Assembly: GCF_003932855.1 (NCBI RefSeq)
Contig: NZ_RQYZ01000015.1
Span: 1-64,000 of the forward strand
Direction of reading: 5' to 3'
Length of the DNA: 64,000 nt
Source of the DNA: Tessaracoccus sp. OH4464_COT-324
GTDB lineage: Bacteria > Actinomycetota > Actinomycetes > Propionibacteriales > Propionibacteriaceae
Shown here: in pieces, positions 25,401-33,943 of the stretch
How positions within the stretch are numbered: position 1 is the stretch's first letter
Layout: every line of letters begins with the position of its first letter
Translations under genes and position numbers: made by a program
Notes under the pieces: model-generated
Seen by the model: the letters and a program-made list of their open reading frames with translations, nothing else
Told to the model about the DNA's origin: nothing
Database searches by the model: none

Positions 25401-28400
25401 GGGACGTGTCCGCGTTGCGAATCGTTGCAGGTTCTGTGCGGGCCGTCGACCCGCAGCGCTGGAACCCGGAGACGCAGGTGCGCGATGGTTTTGTCGTAGT
25501 CACTACTCCGGCTGAGGAAGGCATATACCAGCTCTACTATGACGTAACCGATGGCGGTGGTTCTCCCGTCACAGGGGTGATTTCGGTGGAGGTAGGCGCG
25601 GAAGCGCCTCCCATTCCGCCGGTGGCAAAGGATGACGTCGTCTCGTCGAACGAGGTGATCGGCCGTGAGTTCGCAGAAGTGGAACTGTTGAAGAACGACT
25701 ACGACTTGGACGGTGAACGGTCAGCGCTCAAGGTGACGCTGGAGGGTGCAGCCGAATTCACTAACGGAGTGGCCCGCGTTCCGCTTACTGATGATCGGCA
25801 GGTGTTGATCTACACATTGACTGACGTGGACGGGCTGGAGGCACGGGCAGCCATCATCGTTCCAGGTCGCGATCAACTACCCCCTCAGTTGAATCCAGAC
25901 AAGTTACCTGCCCGGGTGAAGGGAGGCGAGACCTTGATCATCTCGCTCGACGAGTACGTTCTGACCAGACCAAATCATCGGTCGATGATCACCTCGGAAG
26001 CCTTCGTCGCTGCCGGGCCCGGTGGGAACAAGAGCGATGAAGAGTTTCTGGGTCTCAGAGTAGTTGATGAGCGCACTATTACGTTTACTCCGGACAAGCA
26101 TTTTATTGGTGCAACGTCCGTGTCGTTTGAGGTTACAGATGGCGGCAGTCTAGAAGATCCCCGTGGGCTCAAGGCCCGTCTCAGTTTGCCTATTGATGTC
26201 CAGTCGTCAGGGCTATTTCCTCCCGAGCTGCGACCCAGCGAGATTCAGGTTGCTCCGGGGGAGAGCGCTGTCCTTGCTCAATTGGGAGCAATGGTCAACG
26301 ACCCTGACCCTGGGGACAACGAAAGGATGGCCTTCTCGCTAGTCTCAGCTGAAGATCCGGTGAGCGCCAAGGTTTCCGGGAAACAAATGAGTGTTTCGGT
26401 GCCAACCAACGCTCAGGTTGGGCAGTTGCACAACGTTGTTGTCCAAGTTCACGACGGTTCCACGGATCCGCAGCAGATGACTGTCCCTGTGCGAGTCATA
26501 GTTTCACCAAGGCCTCTGATGCAGATCACTGAATTGCATGAGAAAGAGGGGAGAGCGGGGAGGCCAACGACCTTCGATTTGTCTCAAGCTATTACGAATC
26601 CCTTTGCAGCAGAAGGCGGTCAGATTAAGGTGGTAGGCCAGCCGCAGGTTCAGGGCGGGGCCAGTGTCCACGTCGATGGTTTGCGGCTGACCGTAACTCC
26701 CAATGCGAGGGGTGGAGATACAGACTCTGCTGAGAATGTTGCCGTAACTTACACCGTGCAGGACGCAACAGAAGACAAGACTCGTGAACGAACCGGGATT
26801 TTGCGATTGACGGTCAAGGACGTGCCAAAAGCACCAGTCAATGTGGCGGCGGAAGTTTTGGGGTCGCGAACTGCGAAGGTTACTTGGAGCTTCTCCGGCT
26901 GGCGAGGCGGAACTCCCAAAGGATTCACCGTGCACTGGTCTGGAGGCAGTAAAGATTGCGGTATGGTTACCAGTTGCGTGATCGATACGCTCGCCAACAA
27001 CAATAACTATCAATTTACAGTGCGAGCGCAGGTGCAGGAGGCGGATATCGGTTCCTCTCCCGAATCTTCGCAGAGCAATTCGGTCTTCGTCGACGTGATA
27101 CCCAACACGCCGGGTGCGCCGACCGCCGCTTTCGGCGATGGCAGGATCAAGCTGAACTGGGCCCCGGTGGCCGTGCCGGATGGAGGATCGCCGGTTCAGT
27201 TTTACAAGGTGTACATCACCCCGCGTGACCAGATAGGGCGGACTGAGGTCCAGGTGACTGGTACGAGCTTCGAATGGGATCAGCTCAGTAACGGAACCGC
27301 CTACACCTTCAAGGTCAGCGCGCACAATAAGCTGACCGAGAGTGACAAGTTGGCAAAGGCGCCTGTTGGCCCACCCTCTACGCCAGAGATTCCGGCGGGA
27401 CCCCCCAAGGATCAAGGGCCACCTACGGTTAAGAAGGCTCCAGTAAGCGGTAACGCTCCCCTGACGGCTGAGCTGTCGTGGGCGGCGCCTGGGAATCCGA
27501 ATGGCGACAGCTCATTCCTCTACGAGGTGAAGGAGAGCGGGACAGAAAACCTAGTGTGTCAGGGAGTTTCAAGTAGAAGATGCGCTATAAAGCTGAGCGC
27601 CTCCACCGAAGACAGAACTTATCAGATTCGCTCCACCAACAAGTCTGGTAGTTGGAGTGACTGGTCGAGCAGCTCCAATGCCATCCGAGCGTTTACGCCT
27701 CCCGGGCCGCCGAAGAGTTTTAGTGTGGAGGCTACGGGAGCAAGCAACACTGTTCGCTTCCAGTTTGCGCCGGCCGACGGCAACGGCGCGCGGCCCAGCG
27801 AGATCTATTACGAGTGGAGCGCAGGAGGAGCCACGGGACGCGTCGCAGTCGGTGATGAGGTCAGCAATTCGGTTTTCGTCAACGGGCGTGACATCGCTGT
27901 CACCCTTCGAGCCGTCAGCGTGGTGAATGGGGAGACTGCCCGAGGAACGGAAGCCCGGGCAAGCGTGAACGCCTACGGCCCGCCGGCTGCGCCGGATGTC
28001 TCGGCACAGAGCCATGTCGACAACGGGGCGAAGGCTGTGCTTCGTTGGAACTCCCCCGCCAGCAGTAATGGTAGGCCCATTGAACGAGTCGAGGTCACTA
28101 CGACGCAAGGCGGTACGAGAAGTGAATCCTTGACGGGTGGAGTGAGAGAGGGAACCGGTCCACATCAGACCCTGTGCATATCTGCTGTTGCCGTGAATGA
28201 CAAGGGGCAGCGCAGCGCCTCCTCTCATCAGGCCTGCGGCGAGACCAGAGGCCGAGGAAGCGCTCGGCAGCGGCATGGCGCGCCGTATGGCGGGTGCCCT
28301 TGGGGAAATGGTGAACAGTGCGACCGGCTTCAGCTATGGGTAGGAGGGTGGTATCCGAATGCTTCGTTGGTTTGTACGGTGAACGGCATTGCGGCTGTCG

Positions 28401-28528
28401 ACTACCACTTCGAATTGCGAGTAAACCCGAGTGGTGATTGGGGATGGGGCAACTGGGGAACTGCAGTCATTGGCAGAGGTTTTATGACTAATGAACTCGA
28501 CGTTAGCGGAAGCTGTCGATACAAGTAA
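22430..28528 (+). CDS. Giant surface protein with tandem Ig/cadherin-like and FnIII modules (Region B)
   Basis: A ~2032-residue protein with an N-terminal membrane helix (AAAVALGIVVVGVL), a ~330-residue beta-rich head (GGVWIMNQ start, possibly propeller-like), an acidic linker (residues ~360-385), then about ten Ig/cadherin-like modules marked by N-D-x-D-x-D-G-D motifs such as ILNDLDADGDVLTV, and about five fibronectin III modules from residue ~1463. The last ~90 residues form a distinct Trp/Cys-rich tip (YGGCPWGNGEQCDRL, ending SGSCRYK). No LPXTG anchor, so it is held by the N-terminal helix. This is the 'fn3' gene of PFNA-type clusters. The start could also be TTG 22424. Confidence 0.88.
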   Translation: MTTKLRARIEKGVAAAVALGIVVVGVLHEGVPAAELDLHDGGVWIMNQSKLLAGHINFESSTQDAGIRVDAKDLDISQSGDNVVLVSPDSAQPVDVSSFSILGKAVTAGMELEHGGDVVLVADSAKGKVWLTNTIGAGSFNPSSEPTAEGLNHPRVAVGPSGAAFVLTKEGQVFSAKGIGPEATLSELDYRLAPETSKDAQLAVAGRQLVVLDGSRLFVGSTEVEDPRFSEGVLQQSAVSDEAVLVATANELLKVSPVSGAVESLDALRGEPVQPVWLDGCAYGLWRKSGYFLRDCGPHGSELARQFPELVSAKSPVFRTNRHVILINDVFDGSAFVADESMLRVDNWDLIAAQLEEQEKEENEESEQTDQSQIQEAGDTQNPPVARDDEFGARVGTSVTLPVILNDLDADGDVLTVRLKDVPEGLPVSLAKDGRAVTVQLSPEQRSPIMFSYQAFDGVEASNVASVRVSPRTSEQNEPPVQQRKNTLYISERTGTEYAVLNDWFDPDGDPIYLERIAGEEGLATNWRADGFASVKDLGTAGPGRKALSAVVSDGRTSTAGELVVQIAPGASNSSPVAGNDHYVTRVGENMTLNPLSNDTDPDDDELRLVDSKGIPSGVELSPNHEKGTFEFRADQTGSYVFTYGISDGPHTAVGKIRVDVIDPADVDERPVAQNDLALLSPDSSVMVEPLRNDQDPAGGILALASHTASTDLGITVELLEHSLLRISSLNRLEKPVPFTYTVSNGKAAATASILVVPQPPLTDTTPPVANPEATVVRAGDIVGVDVLANDFSPSGLELKLLPEVTPRGEEALGEFFVYGDKLRFRAGRKSGTAVATYTAQDTEGNVSSAEVTVVINEFEAANQKPLPKKLEARTYADSSATVEVPIDGVDPDGDSVTLVGVGERQPQLGNARVEGNNLIYEPNPRMAGTDTFDYVVRDRFGMEGVSTIRIGVIPPPATNLAPVAVADETAARPSVRLEIPVLANDLDPDGDVSALRIVAGSVRAVDPQRWNPETQVRDGFVVVTTPAEEGIYQLYYDVTDGGGSPVTGVISVEVGAEAPPIPPVAKDDVVSSNEVIGREFAEVELLKNDYDLDGERSALKVTLEGAAEFTNGVARVPLTDDRQVLIYTLTDVDGLEARAAIIVPGRDQLPPQLNPDKLPARVKGGETLIISLDEYVLTRPNHRSMITSEAFVAAGPGGNKSDEEFLGLRVVDERTITFTPDKHFIGATSVSFEVTDGGSLEDPRGLKARLSLPIDVQSSGLFPPELRPSEIQVAPGESAVLAQLGAMVNDPDPGDNERMAFSLVSAEDPVSAKVSGKQMSVSVPTNAQVGQLHNVVVQVHDGSTDPQQMTVPVRVIVSPRPLMQITELHEKEGRAGRPTTFDLSQAITNPFAAEGGQIKVVGQPQVQGGASVHVDGLRLTVTPNARGGDTDSAENVAVTYTVQDATEDKTRERTGILRLTVKDVPKAPVNVAAEVLGSRTAKVTWSFSGWRGGTPKGFTVHWSGGSKDCGMVTSCVIDTLANNNNYQFTVRAQVQEADIGSSPESSQSNSVFVDVIPNTPGAPTAAFGDGRIKLNWAPVAVPDGGSPVQFYKVYITPRDQIGRTEVQVTGTSFEWDQLSNGTAYTFKVSAHNKLTESDKLAKAPVGPPSTPEIPAGPPKDQGPPTVKKAPVSGNAPLTAELSWAAPGNPNGDSSFLYEVKESGTENLVCQGVSSRRCAIKLSASTEDRTYQIRSTNKSGSWSDWSSSSNAIRAFTPPGPPKSFSVEATGASNTVRFQFAPADGNGARPSEIYYEWSAGGATGRVAVGDEVSNSVFVNGRDIAVTLRAVSVVNGETARGTEARASVNAYGPPAAPDVSAQSHVDNGAKAVLRWNSPASSNGRPIERVEVTTTQGGTRSESLTGGVREGTGPHQTLCISAVAVNDKGQRSASSHQACGETRGRGSARQRHGAPYGGCPWGNGEQCDRLQLWVGGWYPNASLVCTVNGIAAVDYHFELRVNPSGDWGWGNWGTAVIGRGFMTNELDVSGSCRYK

Positions 28529-28553
28529 TCAACCGGAATGAAAGGTCAACCGA

Positions 28554-29531
28554 ATGAACATGTCGCCTGAACACGCAGTGCTTTTCGCCGAGAAGTTCCG
28601 ATCCTTGTCGGAGAACGTTGGCCAGGCGCTACTGGGAAAGAAGCCCGTGGTTAGGCTAGCCCTTACCTGCATGCTAGCGGAGGGGCATCTCCTGCTGGAG
28701 GATGCTCCCGGAACAGGCAAGACCGCGCTCGCGCGTGCCATGGCGGCGTCGGTTGATGGTAGCCACAGTCGCATCCAGTTCACTCCGGACCTACTGCCGT
28801 CGGACATCACTGGCACAAATATGTATGATCAAAGTAGGGGTACTTGGGAGTTCCGAAAAGGGCCTATTTTTAGTTCGATCGTTCTGGCTGATGAAATCAA
28901 TCGCGCTTCGCCTAAGACCCAATCTGCGTTGCTCGAAGTCATGGAAGAGTCGCATGTTACGGTCGACGGAACCCGCTATCCGACTGAGCGGCCGTTCATG
29001 GTTATCGCGACTCAGAACCCGGTGGAGCAGGCAGGTACCTATAGACTCCCGGAAGCCCAGCTCGATCGATTCCTGATGAAGATTTCAGTCGGTTACCCGG
29101 ACAGGGAATCCGCCATCGAGGTGCTTAGAGGCTCCGGCCAGCCGGATCGCTCGCGGATTTTGCAGCCCGCAGTCACCCAGCTATTCCTGGCCCAGATGAT
29201 TGACTCGGTTCGGGAGAATCACGTGGACCGAGCTGTGCTTGAATATACGCAGCGTCTGGTGGAGGCCACCAGGGAAGATGGCAGTACGACAATGGGGGTT
29301 TCCACCCGTGGTGGAATCGCGATGATTCGTGCCGCACGAGTGTGGGCAGCTGCTCAAGGGCGTGCATACGTGCTGCCGGATGACGTGAAAGAGTTGGCCG
29401 TGCCAGTATGGACTCATCGGCTAATCATGTCACCGGAGGCGGAGTTCGCTGGTACGACGGCGGCGGACGTCATCTCTCGTGTTCTCGAAGCAGTTCCTGC
29501 CCCCATAAAAGGGCTGGACGGTTCGGCATGA
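28554..29531 (+). CDS. MoxR-family AAA+ ATPase (Region B)
   Basis: A 325-residue MoxR ATPase. Walker A is LLLEDAPGTGKTALARA (near residue 45), Walker B IVLADEINRASPKTQSALLE, followed by the sensor-1 region VIATQNPVEQAGTYRLPEAQ with the arginine finger context LDRF. MoxR ATPases are chaperones that remodel partner proteins bearing vWA-like domains; the DUF58 gene next door, translated by ATGA overlap, is the usual partner. Closely similar along its whole length to the MoxR of Region C. The ATG follows AAAGGTCA as ribosome binding site; an alternative ATG lies two codons later. Confidence 0.95.
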   Translation: MNMSPEHAVLFAEKFRSLSENVGQALLGKKPVVRLALTCMLAEGHLLLEDAPGTGKTALARAMAASVDGSHSRIQFTPDLLPSDITGTNMYDQSRGTWEFRKGPIFSSIVLADEINRASPKTQSALLEVMEESHVTVDGTRYPTERPFMVIATQNPVEQAGTYRLPEAQLDRFLMKISVGYPDRESAIEVLRGSGQPDRSRILQPAVTQLFLAQMIDSVRENHVDRAVLEYTQRLVEATREDGSTTMGVSTRGGIAMIRAARVWAAAQGRAYVLPDDVKELAVPVWTHRLIMSPEAEFAGTTAADVISRVLEAVPAPIKGLDGSA

Positions 29532-30748
29532 AAGTAAAGCAAATGGGCGGGCTATCCAGAATCGTGACTGCATTGGAACTTGTCATAATTCTAATGCGGC
29601 AAAATAGAATTCTGGGATCGGTAACCACTGTAGGTTGGGCTGTGATCATCGGCGGTAGCTCCGCTGCCCTGCTCGGATGGAATCGTGGGTGGTTGGAGTT
29701 CCAATCGCTGGCCATCATGGCGGGTGCTGCGCTGATCAGCGCCCTGCCTTTTATCCTGCTCAGTCCAGAGCATAAGGCGGACTTAGCCCTAGATTCCCCG
29801 AGGATAAAGGCAGGGGAAACCGCAGAGGGAACAATCCGGCTTCAGGCGGCAAAGAATAAATCAGCTGGAGCCACTACCATCGAGTTCCCGGTTGCGGGTA
29901 TTGTGGCCTCTTTTCGTGTGCCCAGTCTGGTTGGAGAGAGCCTACACGAGGAATTATTTAGGATTCCAACAAGCCGAAGGGGAATTATCCAAGTGGGCCC
30001 TGTGTGTTCGGTTCGAGGAGATCCTCTTGGCATGATCGCGCGGAAGAAGGTGTTGGCCAGACAGCAACAACTTTACGTCCACCCGGAGGTTGTTCCAGTG
30101 GATATGGAGGCCGTCGGGTTGTTGAAGGACATCGAAGGCATCACTACCTCTAACCTGTCCTCTTCAGACGTTTCTTTCCATGCATTGCGAGACTATTCTC
30201 CAGGGGACGACCGTAGGTCAGTTCACTGGAAGACAACCGCGCGTATGGGTAGATTGATGGTCCGTCAGTTCGAGGAAACTATGCGTGCCCATCTGCTCAT
30301 TCTTTGGTCAACCAGAGAGCAAGACTACGCCTCAAATAACGATTTTGAGTTGGCTGTGTCGACAGTAGGTTCTCTCGCGGCTTCCGCTTTGCTGGCAGAG
30401 CGTCAGGTGACTATACAGACGTCGGTTGGCGAACTCACGTTCCCCAACGTACTTGGGTTGCTCGACAAACTATCTGGAATCGAACGCAGTCAGCGTGGAC
30501 ACGACCCGCGGCAGGCGGCGATTGCTTTTGGGCGCGGCCCGGGAATTTCTGTAGCGGCTTTCGTAACTGGGAATGTGGCGGTCCCTGAACTGAGGGCGGC
30601 TCAGCTGGCCTTGCCTCTTAGCCTACGCAGCTTTGGCGTGCGCTGTGGCGAAAACCTGGAGTTTGCCAGGAGAAGAATTGGTGATTTGACTGTTGTAGAT
30701 GTTGATAGTCTGAGCAAGCTTAGGCGGGCGCTGAAGGATGTCTTATGA
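29528..30748 (+). CDS. DUF58 domain protein (Region B)
   Basis: A 406-residue protein starting at an ATG overlapping the MoxR stop (ATGA). Two membrane helices lie near residues 34-75, then an extracytoplasmic or cytosolic beta domain, then the DUF58 signature YSPGDDRRSVHWKTTARMG near residue 222, followed by LMVRQFEE and an alpha/beta vWA-like fold (LILWSTREQD). In the MIDAS position DxSxS is not obvious, so metal binding is doubtful. DUF58 proteins are regular partners of MoxR ATPases. A longer reading from upstream ATGs would overlap MoxR heavily and is unlikely. Confidence 0.92.
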   Translation: MKVKQMGGLSRIVTALELVIILMRQNRILGSVTTVGWAVIIGGSSAALLGWNRGWLEFQSLAIMAGAALISALPFILLSPEHKADLALDSPRIKAGETAEGTIRLQAAKNKSAGATTIEFPVAGIVASFRVPSLVGESLHEELFRIPTSRRGIIQVGPVCSVRGDPLGMIARKKVLARQQQLYVHPEVVPVDMEAVGLLKDIEGITTSNLSSSDVSFHALRDYSPGDDRRSVHWKTTARMGRLMVRQFEETMRAHLLILWSTREQDYASNNDFELAVSTVGSLAASALLAERQVTIQTSVGELTFPNVLGLLDKLSGIERSQRGHDPRQAAIAFGRGPGISVAAFVTGNVAVPELRAAQLALPLSLRSFGVRCGENLEFARRRIGDLTVVDVDSLSKLRRALKDVL

Positions 30749-33120
30749 GCTTGACTACGCGGTCTCCTGCATCCAGAGCCATCGGTGCCTGGCTACTTCT
30801 ACTCCCAGGTGTGGTTGCTTCCCAGCCAACGTTTGGCGGTGTCACAGGATATCTGCCGGCCTTGATCGGTGCCACGGTGGGTGTCGTGATTGCTCTCGTG
30901 GCAATTAGCTTCCAGTGGTCGATGGCCAGCTGGTTTCTTTCTATGATTGGCGCATATTTGATTTTCGGCGGACCGCTCGCTGCTCCCGAAACTATGATCT
31001 CCAACGTAGTGCCTAGCTTCGAGACACTCAGGCGGCTAACGCTCTTGGTATTTCAATCCTGGAAAGACCTGCTGACCGCGGCAACGCCGGTCGGTGATCT
31101 GAGCGGGCCGCAGGCGGCTCCGCTGCTTGCCGGGTTGTTAGTGGGAGCGCTGACCGCCAGCTGTGCTCAGCTTACCCGCGCAGTCATCTTGCCTCTGCTG
31201 CTGCCTTTGGCTTGGCTCGCCTTTAATATAGCATTCGGCGTTAGAGAAGCGCCCGCTTCTCTTTGGCTTGGCGTGGTCTTCGGCCTTGAGATGATGATTT
31301 GGTTGGTTGCTCACGCGATTCGCTCTACCCGAGTCGCGAATGACGTATTTCTAGTTCGAAAGTCTGCCGGCTTCAGCCGTCTGACTATCCGCGTTGTTTC
31401 CGTGAGCGTTGTGCTGGCTTTCGCCGCAGCAATCAGCTTGGCAGTCAACGTGCTTCCCTGTCATGTCGACCGTAAGACCCCAGGGCCAGCGGCACCACCG
31501 TCAGTGGCCATGCTTCCCTGTTATGTGGACCGTAAGGTGCTTAGAGACAGTCTCGAACCTCCTCTGAACATGCGGGATTACGCGAGCCCGCTAATGAAGT
31601 ATCGACTTTATGAATTGACTCAGAAGAAGGAAGTTCTTTTCCGAGTAACTGGTATGCCCGTCGGCGGTCGGCTTCGGTTGGCTACCCTGGATAGCTGGGA
31701 TGGAATTACGTTCAACTTCTCACGAACCTCAAGCGACTTCCTGAGAACCGGGCGAGAGATCCCCTGGCGCGAGCATGGAGACTTGTCCCGTGCTGAGGTT
31801 GTAGTGGAATCCTACGAAGGGCCATGGGTCCCCTCTTTTGGCTCTGCTGTGCGGGTCGAGTTTGGCGGAGCGCAATCTATTGAGCAAAGCCGTGGCTTCT
31901 ACTTCTCTCGGGACGCTTACCAAGGTCTGACGACTGCTGGGCTGCGCTCCGGGTCAACCTTCAGCCTAGAGGATGTTATTGCGCTACCGTCTTCGCCAGA
32001 AGAGAAGGCGGCTATGGAGGGAGCTGGGGTTGGGTCGGCCAGACTTGCTGAAGTTCAACTTGTGCCTGAGGTGATCGCTACCGCTGCCAACGAGTGGACT
32101 GTGGACGCCGAAAGCGCCTTTGACAAGTTGCGCGCTATTGAGGAGAGGTTCCGCTCGGAAGGAGCCTATTCCAATGGTGAAGATAACCGGAGCCTTCCCG
32201 GGCATTCTGCTCACCGGCTTGCACTCCTCATGACGTCGCGCCAGAAGGTGGGCAGTGACGAACAATACGCCGCGGCGATGGCGCTCATGGCGACTCAGCT
32301 TGGTATACCGGTGCGCGTTGTGCTGGGTTTCTATCCCTCGCAGCCAGTGGAGGGCGAGTGGATGGTAACCGGTGAGGAGGCCCACGTCTGGGTTGAGGCC
32401 CAGTTGGAGGGTTTCGGGTGGGTGATGTTTGATCCCACCCCTGACCGTGACAAGAAACCACAAACCGATACGCCCAAGCCGAAGCCCCACCCCAAGCCCC
32501 AGGTTGACCCGCCACCGGCACCACCGGAACGTATCCCAGAGAGGGATCTCTACATCGATCCTGAGCAGAAGGAAACCGAGGAAGAGGATGAGCCAGAAGA
32601 TAGCGGGCTGCTCGCGGCTCTGTTCCTAGCCGGTGGAGTGGCCGGGGGCCTTCTGCTTGCCTTGTCTCCTTTCTTGGCGATTGCGCTGCTCAAATCTAGA
32701 CGCTGCCGGCTCCGTCGGACCAGGGGTAGCACGGTTGATCGGTTGGCTGGGGCCTGGGCTGAGGTATTGGACCGAGCACGAGACATGGGATTTGTGGTGT
32801 TGCGTAGCCAAACCAGGCGCGAAAACCTCGCTGCGCTCAGCGTCAGTCATCCGAATGTAGAGCTGTCCCAAATCGCACACGCCGTGGACGCGGCGGTTTT
32901 CGGCCGAGGTACGAGTTCTCCAGAGGAATGCTCCAGGATTTGGGATGAGGCTGAGGCCGCGAAACTCCTGTTGCTAAGGACACAGCCTTGGCACCGCAGA
33001 ATTCTGATCCGGTACTCGACCCGATCCCTTCGCCGTCTTCCGAAGGCGACTTCCGCCTCGCCTTCAGGACTGTTCCGACGACGAATCTGGCCCAAAGTAG
33101 GCATCCTAAATCGGGAATGA
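30745..33120 (+). CDS. Transglutaminase-like multispanning membrane protein, catalytic Cys apparently lost (Region B)
   Basis: A 791-residue protein with about seven N-terminal membrane helices, an extracytoplasmic transglutaminase-like domain (core at residues ~495-575) and a C-terminal helix (residues ~626-650) followed by a ~120-residue cytosolic domain. At the place of the catalytic Cys (family GxCxxFAxA) the sequence is VGSDEQYAAAMALMATQLG, with Asp instead. The His region is retained as EEAHVWVEAQLEGFGW and the Asp as FDPTPD. It is therefore probably a pseudo-enzyme binding peptide or polymer. A duplicated segment with LPC(H/Y)VDRK occurs at residues ~236 and ~256. Coupled to DUF58 by ATGA. 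Confidence 0.9.
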   Translation: MSLTTRSPASRAIGAWLLLLPGVVASQPTFGGVTGYLPALIGATVGVVIALVAISFQWSMASWFLSMIGAYLIFGGPLAAPETMISNVVPSFETLRRLTLLVFQSWKDLLTAATPVGDLSGPQAAPLLAGLLVGALTASCAQLTRAVILPLLLPLAWLAFNIAFGVREAPASLWLGVVFGLEMMIWLVAHAIRSTRVANDVFLVRKSAGFSRLTIRVVSVSVVLAFAAAISLAVNVLPCHVDRKTPGPAAPPSVAMLPCYVDRKVLRDSLEPPLNMRDYASPLMKYRLYELTQKKEVLFRVTGMPVGGRLRLATLDSWDGITFNFSRTSSDFLRTGREIPWREHGDLSRAEVVVESYEGPWVPSFGSAVRVEFGGAQSIEQSRGFYFSRDAYQGLTTAGLRSGSTFSLEDVIALPSSPEEKAAMEGAGVGSARLAEVQLVPEVIATAANEWTVDAESAFDKLRAIEERFRSEGAYSNGEDNRSLPGHSAHRLALLMTSRQKVGSDEQYAAAMALMATQLGIPVRVVLGFYPSQPVEGEWMVTGEEAHVWVEAQLEGFGWVMFDPTPDRDKKPQTDTPKPKPHPKPQVDPPPAPPERIPERDLYIDPEQKETEEEDEPEDSGLLAALFLAGGVAGGLLLALSPFLAIALLKSRRCRLRRTRGSTVDRLAGAWAEVLDRARDMGFVVLRSQTRRENLAALSVSHPNVELSQIAHAVDAAVFGRGTSSPEECSRIWDEAEAAKLLLLRTQPWHRRILIRYSTRSLRRLPKATSASPSGLFRRRIWPKVGILNRE
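31451..31536 (+). repeat. 60-bp in-frame partial duplication
   Basis: The 26-nt segments 31451-31476 and 31511-31536 differ at only two positions and lie exactly 60 nt (20 codons) apart, giving LPCHVDRK and LPCYVDRK in tandem. The intervening Pro/Ala segment looks like filler. The frame is kept. Confidence 0.75.
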
Positions 33121-33943
33121 AGTAGCGATGGGACATATCGATTTTTTTGACTGTTCGGCACGTCCGATCAGGATGGGCCAGCGTCTGCTGGCTCGACCAA
33201 TCGCACTTGGGGGCTTTATCTCCAATTTGAGTTATGGTAAATCGATAGCTTGGGGCGCCAAGGGAGGCGTTCTTCTTAAGGTAGCAATCACAGTTTTCGT
33301 TGACAATACCTGCTTCTTCCTTTCGCGCATATCTCATCTTGTCGCTGGCAAGAATGGGCGGCATTGGTTGTATCAAGGGCCAGATATCTTAGCGAGAGAC
33401 TCGGCAACGTATCGACGCAATGAGCTACAGCGGGCGGGAAGCCAGGCGAGGCAGTATGCGCTAGAGCAGGAGCGACCACGGGTTCAGCACTCACGTCGAT
33501 GGAACGGAGGTGACGCGTCATCAGGTAGGGAAGTTGGGCTTAGGATGATGGCCGAACAGGAGAGTTCACCTGTGGATGACACCGTGCCGGAGTTGGCTGT
33601 GGTTCTCCGGCGCTCGTTGGGGCTGGCAGGCGAGAAATCATTGATTAACCCATGCGATGCGTCAGAGAGACCTAACGCGCAGGAAGGCGTACCTGCAGTG
33701 GCCAACTGCATTCGAAAAGCAACCGACGATGTAATGTGCGCGATGCCATTGAATCAGCTCTTCAGGGGTGTGGGGCCTTGCTTCAACAGTAGGAGCGCCG
33801 GTGCGTATTATCCCGAGGTGGCGAATGGGGGTAACCGTCGAAGAAGACGGAGGGACGGATCGGATAGGGCCTGGGGAGGATGTGGAGATTCTAGTGGAGA
33901 CAGCCATTTATTTCGGTGGTTTCTTGTGCCGGGAGATGCTTTG
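33121..33943 (+). other. Open but unrecognisable region between transglutaminase and PP2C genes
   Basis: The PP2C frame is open from ATG 33128 for 816 nt before the PP2C-like part begins, yet its translation has unusual composition (many Arg, Ser and Gly, runs such as GNRRRRRRDG) and no domain I can name. In a different frame, the last ~185 nt read GAPVRIIPRWRMGVTVEED and end in TGA overlapping the PP2C ATG (TGATG), the kind of junction used throughout this window. This suggests an earlier gene here has decayed or been frameshifted. I cannot tell which frame, if any, is translated. Confidence 0.4.

Noticed and set aside
29408-29528. Longer DUF58 start reading into the MoxR gene
   Set aside because: The upstream ATG lies deep in MoxR and gives a Cys/Ser-rich leader; ATG 29528 with ATGA overlap matches the other pair.
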